Assembly (NCBI RefSeq): GCF_003863355.1
Contig: NZ_QQWG01000003.1
Span: 248,001 to 312,000 of the forward strand
Origin: Ancylomarina euxina
GTDB taxonomy: Bacteria; Bacteroidota; Bacteroidia; Bacteroidales; Marinifilaceae
DNA length: 64,000 nt
Direction: 5' to 3'
The notes beneath the pieces are model-generated. The model had not been told where the DNA came from. It searched no databases and was given only the letters and a program-made list of their open reading frames with translations. The position numbers and the translations under genes are program-made. Positions 48,074 to 58,800 of this stretch are shown here, one piece after another. Positions within the stretch are counted from its first letter, which is position 1, and every line of letters starts with the position of its first letter.

Positions 48074-49252
48074 CTATATAAACATGGTGACTAGCACATA
48101 AAGGTAGTGAGCAAAACATCCCGCTATAATCCCTCCAATTGTGTGTGAAAGAAGAGCTTTTGATGTTAATTCACGGTAGTTTAAAGTATCAAGCATAGCT
48201 GTGTGAGTACTTAAGTAACCACTCCAACACATACCCATTGCAGTAAATACAGCAATTACATTTCCATCGATAATACCCTTAGCAATAAATGCTTTTACAA
48301 GAGATAAAGCAGCACCTACAGCACCCAATGAAGTTACTGGGAATGCAATTAGTTCAGGATGTTTAAATCCAAATAAACCTTCGAATAACCACCAAATATG
48401 CCCTGCCAGGTCTGGTAATAAAGTAACCCCTTCGTATGCTAAGCCTTGGTATCCAATGCTAGGATCTTTAGGTCCGAAAGTTAGCATCATTACCATAGTT
48501 GAGATAATTAAGACTCCTGGAATAATGGCTAAACCTAAATCGACACCAGATTTACCACCATCAAGTATTGAATTCAGAAAACGGATGAATAAACCACCTT
48601 CTGATTTGAAAGAGATCTTTTCTGTAGCTCCTTCGAAATCTTGATCTTCACGAGGTTTGATCACTTTTTTAATCATACGTTGCATCAATCGAGTTGAAAC
48701 AATGGCTCCTACTAATGCTCCTACTAAACCAATTAAAGCAGGTATAAATAAATTCTCATCATTACCAGGGATTTTAAGCGTAGACATAAACGTAATCACG
48801 ATAAGTCCCATACCAAAGGCAGTACCAAAGTTGGTTAATGAAACCAATTGGTAATTCTTAAAATACTTACTAAAGTTTTTGTCGTTAGCCAAACTGATAA
48901 TAGCTGGATTATCTGATAGAAAAGTTAAAACTCCAGCTAGAGCTCCTACACCAGGAAGGTTGAAAAGAGGTTTCATAAGTGGAGCTAGAATTTTTTCTAA
49001 CAGACGCACGACACCAAATTCGATAAGTAGTTTACCTAGTGCTCCAGATAAAACTGTAATCCCCATAATATAGAATACTGTGTTCATCAGAAGATCCCAA
49101 GCAGTGTTCATAATGGTGTTTAGCATGTTTGCTACCCCCATTGAGTGGCCAACATAACCGAAAATACCAAAGAACGTGATAAGAAACATAACGGCTTCAT
49201 ATCTTCTTTGCTTAAGGAAATTAGTCTCTTTAATCGACTTAATTGCGTTCAT
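48074..49252 (-). CDS. Nucleoside-recognition (Gate) domain membrane protein
   Basis: Multi-TM; MNTVFYIMGITVLSGALGKLLIEFGVVRLLEKILAPLMKPLFNLPGVGALAGVLTFLSDNPA typical of Gate-domain proteins. Confidence 0.75.
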   Translation of the reverse strand: MNAIKSIKETNFLKQRRYEAVMFLITFFGIFGYVGHSMGVANMLNTIMNTAWDLLMNTVFYIMGITVLSGALGKLLIEFGVVRLLEKILAPLMKPLFNLPGVGALAGVLTFLSDNPAIISLANDKNFSKYFKNYQLVSLTNFGTAFGMGLIVITFMSTLKIPGNDENLFIPALIGLVGALVGAIVSTRLMQRMIKKVIKPREDQDFEGATEKISFKSEGGLFIRFLNSILDGGKSGVDLGLAIIPGVLIISTMVMMLTFGPKDPSIGYQGLAYEGVTLLPDLAGHIWWLFEGLFGFKHPELIAFPVTSLGAVGAALSLVKAFIAKGIIDGNVIAVFTAMGMCWSGYLSTHTAMLDTLNYRELTSKALLSHTIGGIIAGCFAHYLYVLVTMFI

Positions 49253-49663
49253 TCTGTGTTGTTTAATTAGGTTGTTTGATTAAGGTTGTTGAATTTCGGG
49301 GCAAAAATAATTTTTTAGTTTAGTTTCATTACGCTTTTTATCATGACATTTATCATGTTTTTGTGAATTGCATATGTTTTAAAGTATATGGAAAGAAAGA
49401 CGGTTGCGTAATAGAAAATGCGTTATAATACAGTGTTGTAGAATTGTGAAATAAACACTTAAATGCGAGGAGTGAAACTATTTTTTGATTAAGCCATTGG
49501 CTTTGTTGATAACTAAACACACAAACACTAGCATACTTATAGACTTGACATTACTTTTGTTATCTCAAATTTGACTTTTGAAAGCCCCAATTATTTATCT
49601 TTCATATTCGTTTTTGACTACCGCAATAATTATACGTATCCATTAAAAACCTCTTGTCGATAA

Positions 49664-51778
49664 ATGAAATTGGCTAATCGCATATTAAAAAAATACTTTG
49701 GATACGATAAATTTCGTCCCTTGCAGGATGAGGTTATTCAATCAATTCTCGATGGTGAAGATGCCTTAGTTATTATGCCTACTGGTGGAGGGAAGTCTCT
49801 TTGCTATCAGATTCCAGCTTTAATGATGGAAGGAGTTGCCATTGTTGTGTCCCCTTTGATTGCTTTGATGAAAGATCAGGTTGAAGGCTTGCAAGCCAAT
49901 GGCGTAAAAGCGGGTTTTTTAAATAGCTCTCAATCTACTCAAGTTCAAAATGGGATTATTGAAGATGTTCATGAAGGTAAAATAAAATTGCTCTATGTTT
50001 CTCCTGAGAAGTTGGTGAGCCAGGAGTTTTATTATTTGCTCTTAGAACTTAAAGTAAATCTGTTTGCTGTTGATGAAGCCCACTGTATTTCTGTTTGGGG
50101 ACATGATTTTCGACCAGAGTATTCGAAAATGGCTTATCTGAAAAAGCAATTCCCCTTAGTTCCTATTGTTGCATTAACAGCAACTGCCGATAGTTTAACT
50201 CAGAAGGATATTGTCAGACAATTAGGATTAGGTGAACCTAAACTTTTCCTATCTTCTTTCGATCGCCCTAATTTAAGTCTTAAAGTGGCACCCGGAAAAG
50301 ATAAGTTTAAAAGTATACTTGGCTTCTTACGTCAGCGTCCACATCAATCGGGTATTATATATTGCCTGAGTAGAAAGGCTTGCGAGGGCTTGTCAGAGAA
50401 ATTGAGGAATTCAGGTGTTAATGCAAATTATTATCATGCAGGCTTATCTCCTGATGAAAGAGCAGAGCGTCAGGATGCCTTTATCAATGATGATACGCCG
50501 ATAATTTGCGCTACAATTGCTTTTGGAATGGGAATTGATAAATCCAATGTGCGTTGGGTTATTCATTATAATTTACCTCGAAATATTGAGTCATACTATC
50601 AGGAAATCGGTCGCGCAGGACGTGATGGTTTAAAAGCAGATACCTTGTTGTTCTATAGCTTTTCGGATGTCATCGTTCATCGTAAGTTTATAGAGGAATC
50701 TGCATTAAAAGAAGTCTCAAATGCTAAGCTGGAACGTATTCAGCAGTTTTGCGATGCTCAAATTTGTCGACGTAAAATTCTTTTAAGCTATTTCGGTGAG
50801 CATTTAGAAGAAGATTGTGGTAATTGTGATGTTTGTAAAGATCCACCTAAGCAATTCGATGGAACCTTAATTGCACAAAAGGCACTGTCTGCTATTGTAC
50901 GATTAAAAGAGCAAGTGTCTGCTGGCACGGTGATTGACGTTTTACGTGGATCATCTCGTCAAGAGATTATGTCTAAAGGTTATAATAAAGTTAAAACTTA
51001 TGGCGCAGGGAGAGATGTGCCACATCAGGACTGGCAGCAGTATATGCTTCAACTTTTAAACTTGGGGTATATCTCAGTTGCCTATGATGAAGGGAATGCG
51101 CTTAAATTAACAGAACAAAGCAAGGAAGTCTTATTTAGTGGGCGTAAGGTGAATTTGGTACATCTAGCATCTATGAAATCAGATCCTAAAAAAGTGGTTG
51201 AAAAGACCAAACCCGAAAAACAAGTGCATCGAGAAGATTTGTTTGAAGCTCTTCGTAAATTGCGTTTGGAAATCTCTAGATCTTCTAGAATTGCACCTTA
51301 TTTGGTTTTCTCAGATGCCACTCTACATGAAATGGTTGATGAAAAACCAACCAGTGAATTTGAAATGAAAATGATTTCAGGGGTTGGTGAGCGTAAATAT
51401 CAGTTGTATGGTGAATTATTTATAAATGAGATACTAGAATTTGAACAAAAAAAGAATCAGGTAGCTAAGAATAGTAGTCAGTCTTTTTATGAAACCTACG
51501 AGTTTTATAAGCAAGGCTATTCTGTAGATGAAATTGCTCAAATTCGTCGCATTAATCCTGTAACCATCTATTCTCATTTGGCATCACTATATGAAAAAGG
51601 AGCTGATGTTGATATTCTATCTTTTTTACATGCCAATGACTTGGAGCGCACTGAGAATGCAGTTCGCGAATTAGGACATTTGAACACAAAGGAATTGTAT
51701 GTTCATATGAACGAAGAAATACCCTATTATAAGATTAGACTAGCGACTTCATATTTAAAGATGTTTGTTGAGGCCTAA
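49664..51778 (+). CDS. recQ: ATP-dependent DNA helicase RecQ
   Basis: FRPLQDEVIQSILDGEDALVIMPTGGGKSLCYQIPA, DEAHC, GRAGRDG, zinc site (CRRKILLSYFGEHLEEDCGNCDVC), HRDC, C-terminal HTH_40-like region. Confidence 0.96.
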   Translation: MKLANRILKKYFGYDKFRPLQDEVIQSILDGEDALVIMPTGGGKSLCYQIPALMMEGVAIVVSPLIALMKDQVEGLQANGVKAGFLNSSQSTQVQNGIIEDVHEGKIKLLYVSPEKLVSQEFYYLLLELKVNLFAVDEAHCISVWGHDFRPEYSKMAYLKKQFPLVPIVALTATADSLTQKDIVRQLGLGEPKLFLSSFDRPNLSLKVAPGKDKFKSILGFLRQRPHQSGIIYCLSRKACEGLSEKLRNSGVNANYYHAGLSPDERAERQDAFINDDTPIICATIAFGMGIDKSNVRWVIHYNLPRNIESYYQEIGRAGRDGLKADTLLFYSFSDVIVHRKFIEESALKEVSNAKLERIQQFCDAQICRRKILLSYFGEHLEEDCGNCDVCKDPPKQFDGTLIAQKALSAIVRLKEQVSAGTVIDVLRGSSRQEIMSKGYNKVKTYGAGRDVPHQDWQQYMLQLLNLGYISVAYDEGNALKLTEQSKEVLFSGRKVNLVHLASMKSDPKKVVEKTKPEKQVHREDLFEALRKLRLEISRSSRIAPYLVFSDATLHEMVDEKPTSEFEMKMISGVGERKYQLYGELFINEILEFEQKKNQVAKNSSQSFYETYEFYKQGYSVDEIAQIRRINPVTIYSHLASLYEKGADVDILSFLHANDLERTENAVRELGHLNTKELYVHMNEEIPYYKIRLATSYLKMFVEA

Positions 51779-51892
51779 GTCTTATTCGTGTCATGTTTTC
51801 TATTTCGTAAATGTTATTTTATAAATCATAAAATATTTCTGAAAAAGACCTGTGTTCAGAACTCTTTTTTCTATATTTCGATACAAAAATAT

Positions 51893-52663
51893 ATGACTAT
51901 GATAAAAGCCATTATCGTTGACGATGAGATGAAGAGCCAATCTTCGTTATTTAAATTACTGGAAAGGTTTTGCCCCGATGTCGAAGTTATTGGCTTTGCT
52001 TGTAATGTTCAAACAGCTGTAGAACTCATTAACCTAGAAAAACCGGAACTCGTTTTTCTGGATATATCAATGCCTGATGGTGATGGTTTTGAAGTTTTGG
52101 AACAGGTTAATTCTCGAGATTTTGAGGTCATTTTTACGACAGCTTATAATGAATATGCTCTGAAAGCCATACAATTTTCAGCCTTACATTATTTGCTTAA
52201 GCCTGTTAATTATACAGAGCTTAAAGAGGCTGTTGAGCGATTTAAAAACTCTAAAAAGGATATTAATCTCGAGGAGAAATTCAAGGTTTTGTATGATAGC
52301 CTAAAAAATGAACACAAGAAGATTATTTTGCCAACGACCAATGGGCTTCGAATGGTTGAGCTGAATAATATTATTCGATGTGAGGCAAATGGATCTTATA
52401 CTGATTTCTTCCTTGAGGAGAGAGAGGATTTAATGGTTTCAAAGCCACTTGCTAATTTTATGGATATACTTCCTGAACATTTGTTTTGCAGAGTACATAG
52501 TAAGCATTTGGTTAATTTGAATTTCGTTGATCAATATATTAAGGGTCGTGGAGGTCGTATTATCTTAAATGACGGTAAGGAAATAGAAGTTTCAGAAGGA
52601 AAGAAAAAGGAGTTTTTAGAAAGATTAAAACAGTTAGCTCACTCTTTGCCTGATAAAAAATAA
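51893..52663 (+). CDS. LytTR-family response regulator
   Basis: Start at ATG 51893 (MTMIKAIIVDDEMKSQ); receiver domain PELVFLDISMPDGDGFEVL; LytTR RMVELNNIIRCEANGSYTDFFL...RVHSKHLVNLNFVDQYIKGRGGRIIL. Confidence 0.93.
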   Translation: MTMIKAIIVDDEMKSQSSLFKLLERFCPDVEVIGFACNVQTAVELINLEKPELVFLDISMPDGDGFEVLEQVNSRDFEVIFTTAYNEYALKAIQFSALHYLLKPVNYTELKEAVERFKNSKKDINLEEKFKVLYDSLKNEHKKIILPTTNGLRMVELNNIIRCEANGSYTDFFLEEREDLMVSKPLANFMDILPEHLFCRVHSKHLVNLNFVDQYIKGRGGRIILNDGKEIEVSEGKKKEFLERLKQLAHSLPDKK

Positions 52664-52694
52664 AATAATTATTTTAAAAACCTTACTCCTGATT

Positions 52695-52731
52695 AACAGT
52701 ATAATCTAAGATACTGTTTATTCTTTATTTA
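52695..52731 (+). terminator. Hairpin after the LytTR gene, weak terminator candidate
   Basis: AACAGTAT-AATCTAAG-ATACTGTT followed by TATTCTTTATTT. Confidence 0.45.
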
Positions 52732-52938
52732 GCAATAATAATACGATAGAGTTAAATGGCTTTTTTTATGATTGTAAGGTTTTGATTCTTACTGCTTTAA
52801 GTGTAGTTTGTTTGGTTGAAAGGAATGAGTGTAAATATCTCAATACGCAATCGGAAACTCATATGACGTAGTTATAAAACCAAAGCCCTGAACCATTAAT
52901 TCTAGATTGTTTTACACATAGATGAAGTATACTTTTAG

Positions 52939-55515
52939 ATGTTTAAAATCAATAAAAGTCGCGCTATGTTAGAACATCTAAAGAAAGAGACGCTAAAAAA
53001 ATTTGGTCAGGAACTATCTTATAATAAGGATTGTGAAGCTCTAGCAGAAATTGTTTGTGATGCCACAGGCGGTAGAATTAGTGCTACTACGGTACGTCGA
53101 CTTTATGGTTTTTTAAAATCACCTTCAGCTCCATCTAAATTTACACTGGATTTATTAGCACACTATGTTGGTTATAAATCATGGAGCGATTTCCAATCCA
53201 ATTATGTCTCTGAAGAAAAGGAAGGAGACATTAAGCCTTCTAATTGGCAAGCATTTCGAGAAAGAGCATTTGAGTTGAGTAATGATGCCTATAACTTAAT
53301 TAAAGGGCAATCGGGTATTCCTTTCAAATCTGTTGCAACTAGGAAAATAGGAGAGGATAGAATAAGCAATTTTCTTCAATCTGATAAAATGGCTCTTAGT
53401 TTTGTTGCACCAGGTGGAGCTGGTAAATCAACAATGTTGGCTAAGTGGTATGAGCGAGTAAGTCAAGATACGTCGAGTAAGGATGTTATCTTATTGTTTG
53501 ACGCAACTTTCATGATTAATTGTTTGAATAGTGATTTTCTGCTTGAGCGCTGGCTCGAGGATCAATTGAATTCAAAATCAAAAACAGATTTGAAATATTT
53601 TCTCGATAGACCAAAAGCTTGTGAGGGGAAAGTTATCTTGATTTTAGATGCCTTAGATGAAGTTAGCTATGATAATACAAAATTGGAACGTTTGTTTTTG
53701 CAATTAAATCAATTTATTGCAAATCGTAAGGACTCCAAGAATATGAAGTTGATTCTAACATCGAGAACTTCAACATGGGAAAAATTTGCCATCCCTTTTA
53801 TTCAAAAAGAAAATAGTCTTTTAGAAGCTTGGTATGAAATTGACTTAGATCTTAATCAAGTTGATAAAAGAAACTTTCCTCCTCTTAATGGTTTTGAGAT
53901 TCAGCATGTATTTGATGAAACCATCAATCAACAATTCTTTTATGAATTGAAAGTTGAAAATCTGGATTATTATCAGCGAAATACAATTTCAAATCCATTT
54001 TTCCTTGAATTGTTTGTAAAGACATATGCTCCCAATAGAACGAGTAATATTACAGATGGTTTTAAGTTGATTAATGAATTTTTAAAGAATAAGATTTATT
54101 ATTCTCGTTATTCTGAAGAGAAAATTGAGATACTAAAGGGGATCTTGAAGATTCAGAAGTATGGTAGAGATTCTCATTCAGTTAAAAAGATGAACCTGAA
54201 GTCGATGTTTCCTATACATCTTAAAACAGCAGGAAATTATTATTATGCATATGAAGAAATGTTAAGTTATGGCTTAATATCTGAATATGTTTCGGTTAAC
54301 GAATACAATGGTTATTGCAAGTTCGTGAAAATTTATAGTGAACAACTTTTTGAAGTTTTATTGGTTAAGGAACTAATTGAGTTTAATCAAGGGATTAACT
54401 TCGAATTGTTTAAACAAATAGAAACCGATTATCAGGAATTTGAGCTTAAGGATAGGTTAATTGCACAGTTATTTTGTATTGCAGTCAATACGGATAATTA
54501 TCAAGCATTATCTAGATTTTTTGAGCTAAGCGAAGATACATTAACAAGTAGTGCTGTAACTGATATCTTGACTACTGTTATTACAAATATGGATGACAAA
54601 AAGATTGATCTAATTAAGACATATGCTTTAGGAACTCGTTCTGTTGAATTCATGTTTGCCTTATCTGGTAATTTAAATCGTTTAACAGGTGATTTTAGTA
54701 AGGTTGTTGAAATAATATCAGAGACTAATGAAGATAGGACTATAAGAATTAAGTCTTTAAGCTTATTGCTTATGACTTCATTGATGTCCTTAGAACAAGA
54801 CTTGTCGGACAAATATTATAAATTATTATTAGAGACTGAACCTAACTCTAGTTGTACTGCCTATTCAATTGCTTTGCGTTTTACCAGTATTTTATTTTAT
54901 AATCACATTTCATGTAAAAGTAATGATCTGGAATTGCTTCGAGTTTTTTATTATCGTCAAATGGCATATTGCCAGGTTGGTGATACATACGAAAGCTGGA
55001 GTGGTGAGTTCGAAGTTTTAGTTTGTAATGCTTTATTTTATATGCAATCGTATCACAAAGTTATTCAGTTGATTGAAGACGCTGAATTATTTTACGATCA
55101 ATTGAATGTTAAAGCTCATTTTTCAAACCATAAATTATTAAGAGCCTATAAACTAATTGCCCAATTTAAGTTGGGAATGAAATTAACAGCTAGTCAACTT
55201 CAAGAGTTAGAATTTTGTAATGATAGTTTAATTAGCTCTAAAGCTTATCCTTTACAGATTTTCTTTAAGAGTGCATTAGCAGAAGTTTACTTTGAAGAAG
55301 GAAATAGAGATCTTCAAGAAAGACATTCTAATAGAGCTTTTGCAATAAGTGAGTTTGCTCGTTATGATTTCTGTAAGGTTGGCTTACTGACCAAAATGGC
55401 TAAATACTACAATGCTTGGGGGGAACAAACAAAAGAGAACTTGTGCATAATAGAACGTGATCAAATTTTAAAACAAAAAAATGCTGAAGTATTGGTTAAG
55501 ATTCTTAACAACTAA
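52939..55515 (+). CDS. NACHT-like STAND NTPase with N-terminal HTH-like domain and C-terminal helical repeats
   Basis: Walker A SFVAPGGAGKSTMLAKWYER; Walker B KVILILDALDEVSYD; LILTSRTSTWEKFA sensor region; N-terminal LSYNKDCEALAEIVCDATGGRISATTVRRLYGFLKSPSAPSKFTLDLLAHYVGYKSWSDF. Confidence 0.8.
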   Translation: MFKINKSRAMLEHLKKETLKKFGQELSYNKDCEALAEIVCDATGGRISATTVRRLYGFLKSPSAPSKFTLDLLAHYVGYKSWSDFQSNYVSEEKEGDIKPSNWQAFRERAFELSNDAYNLIKGQSGIPFKSVATRKIGEDRISNFLQSDKMALSFVAPGGAGKSTMLAKWYERVSQDTSSKDVILLFDATFMINCLNSDFLLERWLEDQLNSKSKTDLKYFLDRPKACEGKVILILDALDEVSYDNTKLERLFLQLNQFIANRKDSKNMKLILTSRTSTWEKFAIPFIQKENSLLEAWYEIDLDLNQVDKRNFPPLNGFEIQHVFDETINQQFFYELKVENLDYYQRNTISNPFFLELFVKTYAPNRTSNITDGFKLINEFLKNKIYYSRYSEEKIEILKGILKIQKYGRDSHSVKKMNLKSMFPIHLKTAGNYYYAYEEMLSYGLISEYVSVNEYNGYCKFVKIYSEQLFEVLLVKELIEFNQGINFELFKQIETDYQEFELKDRLIAQLFCIAVNTDNYQALSRFFELSEDTLTSSAVTDILTTVITNMDDKKIDLIKTYALGTRSVEFMFALSGNLNRLTGDFSKVVEIISETNEDRTIRIKSLSLLLMTSLMSLEQDLSDKYYKLLLETEPNSSCTAYSIALRFTSILFYNHISCKSNDLELLRVFYYRQMAYCQVGDTYESWSGEFEVLVCNALFYMQSYHKVIQLIEDAELFYDQLNVKAHFSNHKLLRAYKLIAQFKLGMKLTASQLQELEFCNDSLISSKAYPLQIFFKSALAEVYFEEGNRDLQERHSNRAFAISEFARYDFCKVGLLTKMAKYYNAWGEQTKENLCIIERDQILKQKNAEVLVKILNN

Positions 55516-55564
55516 AGCTTTTTTATAATCCTATTTAAATTAGGAATGAGTCATTCCCAATCTG

Positions 55565-55599
55565 TCCTGTGAATCTGATGTGATTCGCAGGATTTTTTG
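55565..55599 (+). terminator. Intrinsic terminator
   Basis: TCCTGTGAATC-TGATGT-GATTCGCAGGA followed by TTTTTTG. Confidence 0.8.
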
Positions 55600-55821
55600 T
55601 TTCAATCTCCTTATTTTGTTGTGTTTGTATGTGGCGCTGGACACTTTTATTGCTAAATGGGCGTTTATTATTTAGGAGCTTATGAATTAAAGTCTTTATC
55701 CAATTTTGGAACTTTGCAAATACTGGCAATATTTCTTTATTTTTGCTTCTATAATGAAGTATTAAATACTAATATAACTGTCAATCCAGTAAATATATTA
55801 CAACCAAATCAGATTTGATAA

Positions 55822-58800
55822 ATGAAAGCTGTCATTTTTAAATATAAGTACATTATCTTTTTATCGCTCATCTTTGTTTTTTTATCGGGTAATACTTTTG
55901 CTCAAGAAAAACATACAGTAAAGGGGACTGTAAGTATTAATGGAGGAGATCTCAATGATGTAAAGATCACTTTATACAAGGATTCTCAACAAGAAAGTGT
56001 GAGGGATATTTCGAATAATGGGAAGTTCTCATATCAATTGGATTTTGGTTACGATTACATTTTTGAGTTTTCGAAACAGGATTTTGTAACAAAACGAGTG
56101 AGGGTTTCAACTTATGTTCCTCAAGTTGTTTTGGAAAGAGATAGCCGTTTCCCTCCATCAAAGTTTTCAATAGAGTTATTCAGGTTTTTCCCTGGTATTG
56201 ATTTATCTATTTTTGATCAACCTATAGGTGTAATCATGTATAATAATGAGACCGATTTGATTGAAATAGATTTGTCATTTCAAACAGGAATTGAGGCTGA
56301 ACTTAAACGTATTGAGAAAGAAACCAGATTGAAACAAGAAGCTTATTTGGCTGAACTAGCACGAATAAATGCCGAGTATGGTGATGCGATTAAAAAAGGA
56401 GATACTGAGTTTCAGAAGAAAAATTATATCGATTCAAAATCTTTTTATACAGAAGCTTTGAATCTTAAATCTGAAGAAATTTATCCTAAAGATCAAATTT
56501 CTAAAATTGAGACTCTACTATTGAGTCAAAAAAGTAAGCTCGAGGCTCAGCGTCTTATAGATGAGAAGTATAATGCATTTATAGAGTTAGCTGATAAGGA
56601 TTTTGTCGAAACTAATTATGAACCAGCAAAAGTCAATTATAAATCTGCTATTGGTGTTAAGCCGGGAGAGATATATCCGAAAGATCAGTTAGAGAAGATT
56701 AATAATATTGAACTGGAATTGAAGCTAAATGCAGAAAATGAGGCGAAGAGATTGGCTGCTGAAGAAGCCATGAAGGATAAATATGATGCTTTTATTACAG
56801 CTGCTGATGAGGCTTTCAAGTTAAATGAGTATGGGGCTGCTAAGTCGCAATACACTTCAGCACTTAATGTAAAGCCTGATGAAGTTTATCCTCAAAATCA
56901 GATTCAACTAATAAATGATAAATTAGATTATCAAAGACAGTTGACTGCTGCAAATGCAAAGTTTGTGGCTGAACAAAAAGCGCTAAAAGCTGAGTATAAT
57001 AGAATTATTAAGCTTGCTGATGTCCAATTTAAAAAGAAAGATTATCCGGAAGCAATAATTTTATATGAAAAAGCGATTGAACTAGATTCTGAAGAATCTT
57101 ATCCGAAATTGCAAATTCAGGTTATAAATGAGGCTATAACCAATGAAAAAGAACTAGCCGCGAATCAGCTTAAGCAAAAAGAAATAGATGATAAATATAA
57201 CTTGTTTGTAGATTCTGGTGACAAGCAGTTAAAAGATGGAGAATATAGTCTGGCAAAGCAAAATTATATTGCAGCTCTGGCTTTAAAACCCAATGAGAGT
57301 CACCCAAAAGCTCAGCTCTTAAAAATTGAGAGTTTGATGGCTCAACAGGCAAAAATACTAGCAGAGAAAGATGCACGTGAAAAGAAATATGCAGACCTTA
57401 TTTCTTTGGCCGATTCTCAAATGAATGTGGGTGATTTTGATAAGGCTCTAGGTAATTACGAACAAGCTTTGAATATTAAGCCAAACGCTGCTTATCTGGA
57501 TAAGCAGGTTAAAAAAGCGAAGCAAGGTAAAGTTGATAAAAAACAAGAGCAAGAAGAGAAAGCTAAGCAAGAATTAGAATTACAAATTCAATCGCAGAAG
57601 TATAATGATTTAATTGCTAAAGGCGACACCAATTTGGCAGCTAAAAAGTATTTCGATTCTCGTGACAATTATAAAGATGCTCTGGAGATAAAGCCTGACG
57701 AAAAGTACCCAAAGGATCAACTTAATAAGTTGGAGGATCTGATGGCCAAGGAACTTCATCAAGAAACAGCAATTAAAGAATTTGAAATTAAATATCAGGC
57801 CTTTATAACAACTGGCGATTCGCACTTAAAGACCAATGAATACGAATTAGCCCGGAAAAGCTATAAAAGAGCTTCAGAGATGAAACCTGAAGAATCTTAT
57901 CCAAAATTACAACTGAAAAAGCTTGACGGTTTAATTGCAGAAGCCAATAGAATTGAGGCAGAGTCGCAATTACTAAATGAGAAATATGAGGCCTTAATCG
58001 GGCAGGCAGATAGAGCATTTGAAGCTGAAGATTATAAATTGGCGATTACTAGCTATCAGTCAGCTTTGAGTTTGAAGGAAAAGGAGAATTATCCTATAGA
58101 GCAAATAAAGAAATCAGAACAGGCTTTGGTAAAGGTTGCTCAACTTGCTCAAGAAAAATTGAAAGAAGAGAAAGCAAATAGCTTGGCTAATGAGAAATAC
58201 GCCAAAGCAATTACGTTGGCTGATGCTGCATTGACTAATGAGAATTATAAGAGTGCGAATTCAAATTATGAGCAAGCATTAGAATATAAAAAAGGTGATC
58301 AATATGCTACAGCTCAACTTTTGAAGATAAAGAGCTTGATTGCTGAAAAAGAAAGCAAAGCTAAAGCTGATGAGCTCTTATCGAAAAAGAAAGCCATTTT
58401 AGACAAGCAATTCAGACTGTTTGTAAGTGAGGGAGATAAGCTGTTTAAGAACGAGAAGTATGCTAATGCCCTGGAAAAATACGAAGCTGCTATTCAAATC
58501 ATGCGAAATGATGAATATGCCTTAAAGCAGATCGATATTGTAAAGGAAAAATTGGTAGAAGAGAAACTGGGTGCAGAAAAACGTTTGACTCTCGAAATAG
58601 AGTATGACACTTATATCAGTTCTGCAGATAAATTATTTGCTGATAATAAACTGAAATCAGCTAAAGAGAAATATCAATTAGCACTCAAGCTTAAATTTAA
58701 GAGTTCTTACCCTAAGAATCAGATTGAAATAATTGATGAAACTCTGGCTAAGCAAGAAAAAATAGATAGAAAGAATAATAGGCTTGAAGAGGAATTTGAA

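Noticed and set aside
54501-54812. 103-aa minus-strand ORF in the STAND gene
   Set aside because: Antisense, no recognised motif; not evidence for a nested antitoxin.
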